The notes under the pieces are model-generated. The model did no database searches, was not told where the DNA came from, and saw only the letters and a list, made by a program, of their open reading frames with translations. A stretch of 64,000 bases of DNA from Lineus longissimus (taxonomy: Eukaryota; Nemertea; Pilidiophora; Heteronemertea; Lineidae): assembly GCF_910592395.1 (NCBI RefSeq), contig NC_088315.1, positions 126,501 to 190,500 on the forward strand, in the 5' to 3' direction. Position numbers and translations under genes: made by a program. Positions 26,301 through 36,587 of this stretch are shown piece by piece. How positions within the stretch are numbered: the first letter of the stretch is position 1; each line of letters starts with the position of its first letter.

Positions 26301-26937
26301 AATGCCACCGCAGCCTTGTCTTTCTAAACCTGGCCTAATTTGCTCTTCTACTGTACCACGGCAAGCCTATACTTCTATACTTGGGCTAATCAACACTTCG
26401 GCGGAGTGGTAAGCTAATAGTATAGTCCCTCTTTCTTGGAAGACGATTAGACGAAATCAATCACATCTCAGAGTACACATTCACTTTCCATCAAGTGAAT
26501 AACGAGATGCATTCAGAAGCGTTTATTGTATTATGTAACTGCCATTATTAAACAATCTTGCCTAAGGCTAGTAGTAAACAGTTTTCAGACACTATTTGAT
26601 TTAGAATATCGAGTTTGCTCATTCATTCGAGTGTCACTTAGTGGAGCGTGTTAGCATTCCAATGTTCTAAATGATTTCTGCTGAATGACAGCAAGGCTTT
26701 TTGATAAGCCTAAATGACATGATGCAAACTAAAAATATTCACATCACTGATGTTTTCAACATGGAGTCAGTGATGGTTCCGGCATAACTGATCACACTGT
26801 TGTAGAATATCATCGAATGATAACAAGATGCAACTTGAAATAGAAAAACTCTTGCCGAATAAGAGACCAAACTACAACAAATCATGTGTTTACGACATGC
26901 CGACATCAACTTCGCCAGCCTCAGAACCCTCTGTACA
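23348..26937. other. Non-coding stretch, nothing recognised
   Basis: No supported gene, RNA or clear repeat. Confidence 0.4.
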
Positions 26938-27018
26938 GGCCGGCACCGACATAAGTATATCGTCGTTGATGATGGAGAGAGCGGTAGCCGGTACATATTG
27001 AGAACGGTTCACTAGCAG

Positions 27019-27636
27019 TTCAATGTGCTCATGACGTGACGAGAACAAATCTAACGGGTGGGGCGGAAATTCGCCATATTGCTGACATCATCAGCGCCAA
27101 CAACTGTTTCTTTTGACCCTGCCGGAGTCTTTCAAAACAATAAATGATTGTGTCTGACCCTGCTAACCTCGATTTTGAAAAACTTTTTAAAAAAGGTCAT
27201 TCAAACGTTAAATCAACTACAAAGATAATCTTTTATATCACTAAGGTATATACATACGATATGTTGAGAAAAATCTGTACAACTATCGAAATATACGATT
27301 ACTTGGAACTATTTCGGCTAATCACGTTGCCACCTGCGCGACCTTGTCACTATTGTGGCGCGCTCGTTTGCATACCGCATATAAGAGGCGAATAAAATCT
27401 CCATTTCAACATGAAAGCCTTGACGGTTCAGCGCTGAAGGTGTTTGACTGTGGATCGGCTGGTCACGGGTTCGACCCCCGGTGAATCTGCCGAATTTTTT
27501 TAAATTTTTTTCTTCTGCCTTGTCTTGTTATCTAATCATCCATGTACAGATGTAAACATCTTCATTATCATCATTATCATACCCCGCACCCAAACTTTTC
27601 AAACTCCAGCACATACTGATTCCGGGCGTTCGAGTA
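27019..27636 (+). mobile_element. 618-bp tRNA-containing element, copy A
   Basis: The block runs from ttcaatgtgctcatgacg to gggcgttcgagtac. The same left and right limits recur in the copy at 47679-48295, about 20 kb away, which argues for a discrete element. In order it holds a TGACG-containing head, a region that happens to leave an 83-codon frame open, a tRNA-like domain (27417-27488), a T-run, then a tail with repeated cattatcat words. No terminal inverted repeats and no transposase. A Pol III-related mobile repeat is the inference; the tRNA part sits unusually far from the 5' end for a SINE. Confidence 0.65.
27417..27488 (+). pseudogene. tRNA-like domain (His GTG-like anticodon), copy A
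   Basis: 72 nt. A box A-like ggttcagcgctgaaggtg and box B gggttcgaccc are correctly spaced. The anticodon loop reads ctGTGga. The T-arm is nearly intact, but the acceptor stem pairs at only about 4 of 7 positions and the anticodon stem is weak. A run of 7 T begins within 10 nt downstream, as a Pol III terminator would. It looks like a tRNA-derived module and not a working tRNA. Confidence 0.6.
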
Positions 27637-27826
27637 CATGAATTATGAGGTAGATGTTTCAATCATCGGAAATCTGCCTAATACGGCAAGTTTTCTCAGG
27701 TACGGGTACGGCAGTGGCGTGCGTCTTTTTCATTGAAACGACCTCGCACGGCCGGCACCGACATATATCGTCGTTGATGATGGAGAGAGCGGTAGCCGGT
27801 ACATATTGAGCACGGTTCACTAGCAG

Positions 27827-28444
27827 TTCAATGTGCTCATGACGTGACGAGAACAAATCTCACGGGTGGGGCGGAAATTCGCCATATTGCTGACATCATC
27901 GGCGCCAACAACTGTTTCTTTTGACCCTGCCGGAGTCTTTCAAAACAATAAATGATTGTGTCTGACCCTGCTGACCTCGATTTTGAAAAACTTTTTAAAA
28001 AAGGTCATTCAAACGTTAAATCAACTGCAAAGATAATATTTTATATCACTGAGGTATATACATACGATATGTTGAGAAAAATGTGTACAACTATCGAAAT
28101 ATACGATTACTTGGAACTATTTCGGCTAATCACTTTGCCACCTGCGCGACCTTGTCACTATTGTGGCGCGCTCGTTTGCATACCGCATATAAGAGGCGAA
28201 TAAAATCTCCATTTTAACATGAAAGCCTTGACGGTTCAGCGCTGAAGGTGCTTGACTGTGGATCGGCTGGTCATGGGTTCGACCCCCGGTGAATCTGCCG
28301 AATTTTTTTTTTTTTTTTCTTCTTCCTTGTCTTGTTATCTAATCATCCATGTACAGATGTAAACATTTTCATTATCATCATTATCGTACCCCGCACCCAA
28401 ACTTTTCAAACTCCAGCACATACTGATTCCGGGCGTTCGAGTAC
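27827..28444 (+). mobile_element. 618-bp tRNA-containing element, copy B
   Basis: Same limits and order as copy A; it is part of the second half of the 812-bp tandem duplication, so it is not an independent insertion. Differences are mostly point changes and a longer T run after the tRNA-like part. Confidence 0.65.
28225..28296 (+). pseudogene. tRNA-like domain, copy B
   Basis: As copy A with a few changes (tgcttgactg, ggtcatgggttcgac). It is followed closely by an uninterrupted run of T longer than 12, a strong potential Pol III terminator. Confidence 0.6.
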
Positions 28445-28565
28445 ATGAATTATGAGGTAGATGTATTGTTTCAATCATCGCAAATCTGCCTAAAACGGCA
28501 AGTTTTCTCAGGTACGGGTACGGCAGTGGCGTGCGTCCTTTTCATTGAAACGACCTCGCACGGCC

Positions 28566-29334
28566 CAGTCAAATCCATTGCCTGCGGTGACATGCCCAAT
28601 TCAAGGCCAGGCTGCCTGGTACAGGTGCTGAGGAACCATAGAACCGTGGGCTTTCAGCATCATATCATAGGCTGTCGACTGTCCTCACAAGTCCAACACC
28701 TCAGGTCAGCTAGTTCCAACCTGACGGATTCGACAGTCTCTATAACTGACAGACTTTGTTTCAACTGACGTAAGTTGAGCGGAGAATCAGCAGATTAATT
28801 TATAAGATGTTGATTACAATGCATTCCAAGTCCCTGAAGGTAGCATTGATATCATAATGTTATCTATGTGTGTCAGTTCCTGATTTAGACTTCATTTTCC
28901 CCAATAAAGCACCCAGTAAATCTTATTATTGAATCATTCCAAGCCTCTTACCATTTAAGATATATACATGCATTACTCTAGAATGGGACACAAGCGAAAG
29001 GAAAACCGCGATATGCAAGGTACAGGAACGTAATCATGTAATTCACTAACAAGCTTACAGGTATCATGTTATATGATAGGTTTATGTTCAGGCTTCCTTA
29101 CTTGTCGCAATATTTTAAAATCTGGTTATTGCATCAGAAAGAGTGCTAGCAGATAACGTTGGTGCTTAAAATGGATGCGTGGCTATTAAATTATCTTTAA
29201 TGGTCTTTTCAAAGTTAGCTGCAGAAGGTACAGACGGTCTTCAAGACCAATACGATAAATGACCAAGGCCTCTAACACCAGAGACTCCATCGACCATGTC
29301 GACTGTAAAGTAGACAAACTGTGCCTGCCGTCGA
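28566..29334. other. Non-coding stretch, nothing recognised
   Basis: No supported feature. Confidence 0.4.
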
Positions 29335-29965
29335 GTGCAACCGGGTGCTGTTCATTCAGCGGTCAAGCTTCGAACCGTCCCTGCCGTCTCATGCAGTTTG
29401 GGTGCTGTTCATTCAGCGGTCAAGCTTCAAACTGTGCCTGCCGTCTCATGCAGTTTGGGTGCTGTTCATTCAGCGGTCAAGCTTCAAACTGTGCCTGCCG
29501 TCTCATGCAGTTTGGGTGCTGTTCATTCAGCGGTCAAGCTTCAAACCATGCCTGCCGTCTCATGCCGTTTTGGCGGCTGTTCATTCAGCGGTCAAGCTTC
29601 AAACTGTGCCTGCCGTCTCATGCAGTTTGGGTGCTGTTCATTCAGCGGTCAAGCTTCAAACTGTGCCTGCCGTCTCATGCAGTTTGGGTGCTGTTCATTC
29701 AGCGGTCAAGCTTCAAACCATGCCTGCCGTCTCATATCGTTTTGGCGGCTGTTCATTCAGCGGTCAAGCTTCAAACTGTGCCTGCCGTCTCATGCAGTTT
29801 TGGTGCTGTTCATTCAGCGGTCAAGCTTCAAACTGTGCCTGCCGTCTCATGCAGTTTGGGTGCTGTTCATTCAGCGGTCAAGCTTCAAACCATGCCTGCC
29901 GTCTCATGCAGTTTGGGTGCTGTTCATTCAGCGGTCAAGCTTCAAACCATGCCTGCCGTTTTGAG
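29335..29965 (+). repeat. 57/58-bp minisatellite, 11 copies, open in all three plus frames
   Basis: The core ctgttcattcagcggtcaag recurs at about 29348, 29405, 29462, 29519, 29577, 29634, 29691, 29749, 29806, 29863 and 29920, with a degenerate 12th copy after it. Most spacings are 57 bp. Two are 58 bp, because 'ccgttttggcggctg' replaces 'cagtttgggtgctg', which rotates the reading frame. All three forward frames stay open through the array, so long ORFs here reflect unit composition and not selection on a protein. Confidence 0.93.
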
Positions 29966-30933
29966 CCTCCCCGGTACTGCTGAATCAACTGCAAAGCTTC
30001 AAACACAGTGTATCAAAGACGCTGTACCAGGGAATCTGAAACTCATTAGTTTAAGGTCGCAACTATAAGTATTTTGGCGAACGCCACCACTGACACACAT
30101 TTGTTGGATGAGGCGTACATCTTCCCATTACATGTTTACTGCAGAAAGTGCCAATGCCCAAAAGAAGTTATCTGTCTAATTAAGATCCCAATCGACCTCC
30201 CATCTACAAATGATTTAGTGTAAACCCGTGTTAAGATGAAGATTAGGCCAGATCCCGCGCTAAAAGATTCATGTGCATGTAGCAGACATCACAGTAGTTT
30301 ATAACCAATCACTTAATCATCTCGTACATCAAACCTGAATAGCAATTTGTCACTACGGCCGTAGGCTGAGAGGCGTCCAGGCGTCAGGAACTATTAGGTT
30401 AAGCCGCCAGCTCGTCAGCTTGTTCCAACTGAGGCATCGTAATCCTAGTCCAATTCGGCCCACTCAGTTTCCTCCAGCATCAACATGTGTCTATTTCAGC
30501 TAACGAGGACAGGTTGGGATGACAATACTATACACGATCATTACGTGTATGCTAGATCATCTAAATAACATCTACTCAGTTACAGGACACATTAGAATCG
30601 CGAATGTTGTAAAGCACTTTTGGATCCCTCCATTTTTCCAGCAATAAAAGACTCGGCTGTCTATCGTTACCCAAATCGATTCCCCCACTCTAGTTGAGTC
30701 AATTGAATGTGTACCGTTCTGACGTGAGCTCACGTGCGGTGACCACAGACGAGATCTGGAGTAAAAGTGGAGCACATTCACAATCGCCCGAAATGGCGAG
30801 TCAAGGGTTTCGAGATACGGCAGTCGTTTGGTTGAACTTTATCGCTAAAGTGCGTCTATTTACATGTATTTTAGTTTCACAATCAATTTTATGTCTTATA
30901 TTGATGATCTATATAGTTATCAATCACGAATAA
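29966..30933. other. Non-coding stretch upstream of the LRR/TIR gene
   Basis: No gene recognised. May contain the promoter and first non-coding exon of the gene starting at 31060. Confidence 0.4.
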
Positions 30934-30976
30934 TGATAAATAGTCAGGTTATTATTCACATTTCGATTTCGAGAAG

Positions 30977-31059
30977 GTAGGTAGGCCTATATAACTGTTT
31001 GTACATCACCACAGCATAAATATGGTCGTAATATCAGAGTAAACTCCATCCTTTTTCAG
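30977..31059 (+). other. Candidate 5'-UTR intron of the LRR/TIR gene
   Basis: A donor-like AAG|GTAGGT at 30976/30977 and an acceptor TTTTTCAG ending at 31059 bracket 83 bp. The acceptor abuts the ATG of the receptor, an arrangement seen again in the glycosyltransferase gene. The acceptor is convincing; the choice of donor is inference and a more distant one is possible. Confidence 0.45.
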
Positions 31060-32826
31060 ATGCATCCTATTGGAGGAACTTCGTACTCATGCCTCGCCCT
31101 TTTCCTATTGCTCGCTGGACTTGAGGCATCATTCGTCATGCCAGAAAACAGAACAGATTACGACGCCACCTCCTTACCTTGCATTGTCTACAGCAGAAGA
31201 AAAGTGTCTTGTTTCGAGGTTGCCTTCGACGATGTCCTCCCAGCTTTGTGGGCCAACGGAACTAACTTCACCGATATAAGAATATGGAACTGTAAGCCAG
31301 GACTGCCAGTACAGCTGGATAACAGATATTTCTTGAGCACCACGGCATTAACGAATCTGACCATAACTCAGTGCTTTGTTTCTAATATTGCGCGTGGCAC
31401 ATTTGCTAGACTCGTCAACCTAGAGGCACTAGATCTCCGGCAGAATACTATCACCGTGATAACCAGGGGCACATTTGAGGGATTGTCATATCTTAAGAAA
31501 TTAGATTTAAAAAACCAAGAAGGAATTACTCAAATAACGATCATTGACTCAAATGCATTTGCTGACATTCCTAACATAGAAACATTGGATTTATCAAATA
31601 ATAGAAAGCTAAAGCTATTTCCAGATGGTTCGAACTCGACCAGTTTCCTAAAAGGACTTCGAAAACTAAGTGTGCTGTCGTTAAACGAGATCTTTATGAA
31701 TGACTTGCCAACTGTTGAGGATATATTGGTGTCCTTTTTTAAAGACCAAGAGTACTCACTCAAAGAGCTGAACCTTCAAAGTGTTCATCTTAGCAACCGC
31801 CAACTGCCTATTATAAGGAACCTGAAAGGCCTCAAGTTACTCAACCTCCAGGATAACATCCTTGGCTACATTGAAACCAATTCGCTACCTTTCCTTACCA
31901 ATGCTGAAGTAAGCCTCCAAAACAACAACATAATGTTTGTTGCCGTGGATGCGCTGGACAGGATGAGGAATGTCAAAATCTATTTTTCTGACGATCACGA
32001 TGGGAATCCATTCATTTGTGACTGTAACAACAAGGACTTTGCACAATGGATTCGGACATATCGAGGCAACATTTCAGCTGGTGGTGTCCAGATTTTAAAC
32101 GCCGAGACTTTTAAATGTGCTGGACCGCAGAATTGGTATGAAAAGAGGTTGATGACCTACACTACAGACTGGTGGCACTGCAATCAGTATGTTGCTCTCA
32201 TTGCTCTGGTTTTTATCCTTGGTTTCGTCTTCATCATAGCTGCAATTGTAACGGTCCTATTTTGCAATCGGTTGAACATCCGCCATTGGATGCTGGAACG
32301 ACGGGAAGTGGCCATTCCTGAACCAACACTCCAAGATGACACTGATCCTCTGATGCCAATAGCCAACATTAATTCACATCATCAGGGCAAGACTGGCGCA
32401 TATCTCATCTTCAACTACAAAGACGAAACCGTGAATAAGTGGGCAAACAAATACCTAGATGACAATCTCCAACTTCACCCTATGAAGATCACCCTTCAAT
32501 GGCCTGCAGGACCGGAGGTCACACCAATGTGGAAGCAGGTCAAAGACTTCAGTTTCCAAGTCGACGCTTTCCTCGTCATTGTGACTGATGAATTCCTTGA
32601 GAATCATTGGCCAGAGATATCTGAGAAGGGCGGGATCGAAAACATCATGAAGTTCGTGCTGATACTCTTCAGGAGGAAGAAACACCAGTTACCGCAGGAG
32701 CTAAAGAGACTGCAATGTCCTTGCTTTGAATGGCCAACCACTGGGTCCAGGTTTACCACACTTGAACGCAGTCGTGACCGTTTCTGGAAGGAATTGCGTG
32801 TCTGTCTTAAAGATCATCAAAGATAG
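31060..32826 (+). CDS. Toll-like receptor-type protein: LRR ectodomain, one TM helix, divergent TIR domain
   Basis: 588 residues in one exon. Residues 1-24 form a signal peptide. About 90-310 hold irregular leucine-rich repeats (for example NLEALDLRQNTITVI and IETLDLSNNRKLKLF). 316-373 is a cysteine-rich LRR C-terminal cap starting NPFICDCNN. About 378-402 is a transmembrane helix, and about 444-588 is a TIR-like cytosolic domain. In the TIR part, box 1 reads AYLIFNYKD, the box 2 RDxxPG signature is missing (a WPAGPEVTP stretch lies there), and a final RFWKEL corresponds to box 3. Known TLRs bind microbial or endogenous ligands and signal through TIR adaptors. Here the short ectodomain and altered box 2 make the signalling mode uncertain; an orphan or decoy LRR-TIR receptor is possible. 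The start is chosen because the ATG directly follows a splice acceptor and leads into a signal peptide. A dead partial copy follows directly. Confidence 0.88.
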   Translation: MHPIGGTSYSCLALFLLLAGLEASFVMPENRTDYDATSLPCIVYSRRKVSCFEVAFDDVLPALWANGTNFTDIRIWNCKPGLPVQLDNRYFLSTTALTNLTITQCFVSNIARGTFARLVNLEALDLRQNTITVITRGTFEGLSYLKKLDLKNQEGITQITIIDSNAFADIPNIETLDLSNNRKLKLFPDGSNSTSFLKGLRKLSVLSLNEIFMNDLPTVEDILVSFFKDQEYSLKELNLQSVHLSNRQLPIIRNLKGLKLLNLQDNILGYIETNSLPFLTNAEVSLQNNNIMFVAVDALDRMRNVKIYFSDDHDGNPFICDCNNKDFAQWIRTYRGNISAGGVQILNAETFKCAGPQNWYEKRLMTYTTDWWHCNQYVALIALVFILGFVFIIAAIVTVLFCNRLNIRHWMLERREVAIPEPTLQDDTDPLMPIANINSHHQGKTGAYLIFNYKDETVNKWANKYLDDNLQLHPMKITLQWPAGPEVTPMWKQVKDFSFQVDAFLVIVTDEFLENHWPEISEKGGIENIMKFVLILFRRKKHQLPQELKRLQCPCFEWPTTGSRFTTLERSRDRFWKELRVCLKDHQR

Positions 32827-32844
32827 CTTTACAGCATACACTAT

Positions 32845-33665
32845 CACCGACATGACCGTATGGACTCGAAAAATTTACAACTGACCAACCCACCGCCTGG
32901 CTGTCAGCAACTGGACTCTGATTTTTCCATATTCGGCATTAACGAGTCTGACCATAACTCAATGCTATGTGCGAAGAACATTTGCTGGACTCGTCAACCT
33001 GGAGACCTCCAACAGAATACTATAACCGTGATAACCAGGGGTACATTTGAGGACTTGTCCAATCTTAAAATCTTATACTTAAATGGTCAAGAAGGACCAA
33101 ACCGGGTGGTTTTTCTGACATAACGAGCTTGGAAATGTTGGATTTATCTTACAACGGGCAGCTACAACTACTTTTAGATGGCTCTAACTCGACCAGTTTC
33201 CTCGAAGGACTTAGAATTCTAAGTACAAATAGTAAATGGTGTAAATGCATATGATCTACCAACGTATGAGGACACCCTGGTCGCCTTCTTCACGAAGACT
33301 AAGAGTACTCACTGAAAGACATGTAACTGAGAGGCACTCATCTTCCTGATCGCCATTTACCTCTCCTCAGGAACCTAAAAAATCTCACGAAACTCGACCC
33401 ATGGCTACATTCAAACTACTTCGTTGCCTGAACTAACCAATGCGGAGGTCTACCTTCATCACAACAATATCATGTTTGTAGAGGGTGGTGCCTTGCAGAG
33501 GAAAAAGAATGCCATAATTGTATTTGCTGACGACTTTCAATTGCGATTGTAACATAAGGGACTTTGCACAATGGATTCGTACATACAGAGGCAAATTTTC
33601 AGATCGAGTTGTCCAGGTATCATACGCCGAGACTTTAAGATGAGCTGGACCATTTTCTTCCATGG
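32845..33665 (+). pseudogene. Decayed tandem copy of the LRR receptor (ectodomain only)
   Basis: Starting about 20 bp after the stop of the receptor gene, this DNA follows the parent gene from roughly its codon 70 to the LRR cap. Shared stretches include taacgag/atctgaccataactca, gtgataaccagggg-acatttgag, ctcgaccagtttcct and gactttgcacaatggattcg. Internal deletions and frameshifts (for example after 33123, where the frame ends) and lost LRRs break it. The transmembrane and TIR parts are absent. It shows that the locus has expanded by local duplication followed by decay. Confidence 0.9.
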
Positions 33666-34786
33666 TTTATTTTCTTGATACCAATGGCCATTTCATATTC
33701 AGTCTTAACACAAACTTATGAGAGTGAGAGAGGCAATGGTCAAGGCATGCTGAAATAGCTAGGCCAACTCTTTAGTGATTAGGCTGGTCAAGCCTCCCTT
33801 ACGACTGATGCATGCTGCTCCACATGGCCAACCCGGTAAGACCACTTGCCACACATAATGATTGCACTTTACCAGCACTATCGACCCTATTGTTCCTGAA
33901 ATAGCAGATGCACTATCACGCTGCCACATCCAGTTGGTTGACGGTGATGTGACGTGACTCGGAGGGCGAAAGGCGTCAATGCGGAAGCGATGGAAACACT
34001 TAAACTGTAACATGGCTAAACAGGCTCGAATGAGCAAAGGGTAAATGGTGGTCAATCCGGTTTCTTTGGTGCTCAAAGGGGAACTCTCCAACAGTAACTT
34101 GGTCAAAGTGGTCGGTCTGTGCTGGAGTGTTCCGTGCACAAAGGGAAACTCGACAGTCAACTCGGTGGTCGGTCAAATTGAGAACTATGACACGTTTGAT
34201 TAAAGTAGAATTGTTCGCGATGACATCACAAACAGAAAATTCTATATTTTGTTAAAATATTCTATAATATATATAACAGAAAACGCTAATTTCTTTAAAA
34301 TCATTCATCAATCATAGTAAATATTCTTCATCTTGGAAATGTCACCGCACCCAAACAATCTACGAACTCCAGGAACCGCCTCAAGAAGTTAATGATAATG
34401 GGTAACTAACGATAAATGGTGAGACTTCTCCGATTAATTCTACCATTTACCGAAGGCTAGTCACTAATCACCATCATAATGATTTGTATCGGTATAACAG
34501 CACGGGAGAAACAATAAAAATAGTCTCGTCCTGTTCGCCCCAGGCGTCGCTCTTTGGCCACCATGTTAGAGTAGTTATACTCTCGAACCTCAAGCACGGT
34601 GTCCAGGGTCACGTCCAGCCGCGACCGCATTCTTGGATTCTGAGAGGAGTGGATGGTTTAGAACGGCAAGCTGCCCTGACGAACTGTGTGGCTGCATTTC
34701 GATGTACTGACATCATCGCAAATCCAACCTCTTTCATCCTGGTAGAGCAGTTGCATTCTCAACGTGTGTCTCTATTTTGAAACGCA
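33666..34786. other. Non-coding stretch, nothing recognised
   Basis: A minus-strand open frame of about 130 codons (33759-34160) begins at TTG and shows no recognisable domain; I do not call it a gene. Confidence 0.4.
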
Positions 34787-34789
34787 TTA

Positions 34790-35410
34790 GGCTGATGTTA
34801 CATAGGAATGAGCTACTCACGCCACATTTTTCATCGAATCACGGCCCATTTTCACGTGTCACTCCTTGTCACGAGTGACCGCGGCGGTTTACATACAGAT
34901 CACTTTTCGCTCGTTCATTTGTCACTTGGATTTTCTCGGCGACGCACATGGACTCAGAAGAAGAAAAGATGGCAGCCATGCTGCTCCTGATGAAGAATAG
35001 AAAACGAAAGCGGAGGCGACGGACGAGAACAATGTGGTACATAAAAGTGCTGCATTTTTGTTATTGTTTCTCATTTCCAATCGAAATTAGCTATTGTATC
35101 AATGTGTAAACTGATGAAAATGCCGAAAAGTAGCCATACTCACAGTTTCGAAGGCGATATCACTACAAATGCACATGGACGTCCACTTTCTTTGCCAGCT
35201 CATTTCACAATGAATGAACATGTCTATTCATCGCCTCACTCGTGAAATGACATGAAATGACGTGAGACGACGAATGCGGGCAAAACTTACAAAATTCACT
35301 TCAATGAGAACAGGTCAATAGGTTTTCCAATGTCCATTCACCAGGTCACGAATGACAAGTGACAAATGAGTCGTGAGTCGATGAAACGTGAGGTCTATGT
35401 AACAACAGCC
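34790..35410 (+). mobile_element. Short PIF/Harbinger-type element with TTA target-site duplication
   Basis: The 621-bp element starts ggctgatgttacatag and ends ctatgtaacaacagcc, a 16-bp terminal inverted repeat with one mismatch. Both ends are flanked by TTA (34787-34789 and 35411-35413), the 3-bp TWA-type duplication made by PIF/Harbinger transposases (family knowledge). Similarity of the two ends continues inward with catcga-tcac and gtcact-type words. It carries only the beginning of a transposase-like ORF, so it is an internally deleted, non-autonomous copy. Confidence 0.8.
34948..35037 (+). pseudogene. Remnant N-terminus of a Harbinger transposase
   Basis: From the ATG at 34948 the reading is MDSEEEKMAAMLLL, then a short K/R-rich run ending RRRRTRTMW. 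An acidic start, a hydrophobic leucine run and an arginine-rich block before a tryptophan are typical of the first residues of HARBI1-like nucleases. The frame then runs into non-coding sequence with no DDE residues. Identification rests on this short pattern plus the element ends around it. Confidence 0.6.
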
Positions 35411-35720
35411 TTAATGATGCTTTGATTATAGAAGACACCCATGAATCATGTGACAGTCAATTTGACCAGAGAATGCGGTGTAACAGCGAATTCACACATT
35501 GAAATTACATAAAACCACTGCTTTGGTTCAAATGTGCAAAGAGATCTTACCGATGCTAGCAGTGGATAACAACATACACATGCCAAAGTTGAAGGCCTGC
35601 CAATTCTCCCAAGGAGAGCCAGCAGTCTACTGCTGATTGCATTGACTGATTTTGGTCAGAACTGACGACATCAACACTTAAAAACGAATATCGTGAGACA
35701 GATATTTGATTACGAATCAC

Positions 35721-35834
35721 TGCAATTGTGTACAGCATCTCCCATAACGAATACAGACTTGCTAACAAGAGAAATGATGCAATTGTGTACAGCATCTCCC
35801 ATAACGAATATAGACTTGCTAACAAGAGAAATGA
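35721..35834 (+). repeat. 57-bp direct tandem duplication
   Basis: 35721-35777 and 35778-35834 (tgcaattgtgtacagcatct...) are nearly identical and directly adjacent. The length is a multiple of 3, so open frames on both strands pass through it. No other coding evidence. Confidence 0.93.
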
Positions 35835-36587
35835 TCAAGTAATGGCAAAACCGCCCCAAAGCAGGTCGAAGCAGAGTACAATGAGAATTTTTTATACCGT
35901 CCCCAATCCCAAAGTACCCGTTGGCTGCCTTGGAAGAAGATGGCGGTAAAGATAGTCAGAGTTAAAGGATCAAAGCGAAAACTTCTGGCGGGAGGACACC
36001 CATGGCCACCCAATGGTTTCATTTGGATGTCTTGGGAGGCGTCAAAATATTCAGATTATAAAAGATGGCAACAGGACGCCTGGCAGGGAGAGGGCGCTGA
36101 AAACTTATTTGGGGTTAATAATTATTCAGATATTGCCGAGAGGGAAAGGCCACAGTGCCGCCCAGTGCTACTTTCCGTCATCATGATGATGGCATCAATG
36201 TTCCAACCGTTCCGGAAGCATATGCTAGTGATTTTACTACACGTACCCGATGAACTGGCGATCATCCAAGCGACACTTTGCAGCATACATCTACAAGCGA
36301 GAGGTCTTGGTTAATTCTAACCTGGACCAGTTATATCGGTGGTAGACGGAGTCACATGGCCCATATATGCGCTGTGCAAAAAGACGAAAGGCAGTGGCAC
36401 ATACTTATCCTGGAAAGAACGAAAAAGAAGGAAGAGCAACAAATCATACGCCCTTTCATTAAAGATGACGTATTTGCACGGACGAAAACTGGACGAGACG
36501 TGTTGAAAAACGCATTCAGGAGATACGAGATACGAGCACAAAATAACCAAGTCCTCGACGAGCTCGTCTACTGTTCCTGCGGACACT
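35835..36587. other. Non-coding stretch, 3' flank of a minus-strand GPCR
   Basis: An ATG in a GAAGATGGCGG context at 35940 opens a 124-codon plus-strand frame with no recognisable domain. I leave it uncalled. Part of this interval is probably the 3' UTR of the GPCR gene. Confidence 0.4.

Larger units (their letters stand above)
26938..28565 (+). repeat. Tandem duplication of an ~812-bp segment
   Basis: Copy 1 is 26938-27749 and copy 2 is 27750-28565. Both start ggccggcaccgacat, and the duplicated homology stops at cacggcc near 28565. The copies differ by scattered substitutions and small indels (for example, a longer T run in copy 2). Each copy contains one 618-bp element with a tRNA-like domain. 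High similarity implies a fairly recent duplication. Confidence 0.93.

Noticed and set aside
33759-34160. 133-codon minus-strand frame
   Set aside because: No ATG at its start, no recognisable domain and no splice context.
35940-36314. 124-codon frame starting in a GAAGATGGCGG context
   Set aside because: The context is attractive as a start site, but the protein has no recognisable features and the region is probably the 3' flank of the opposite-strand GPCR.
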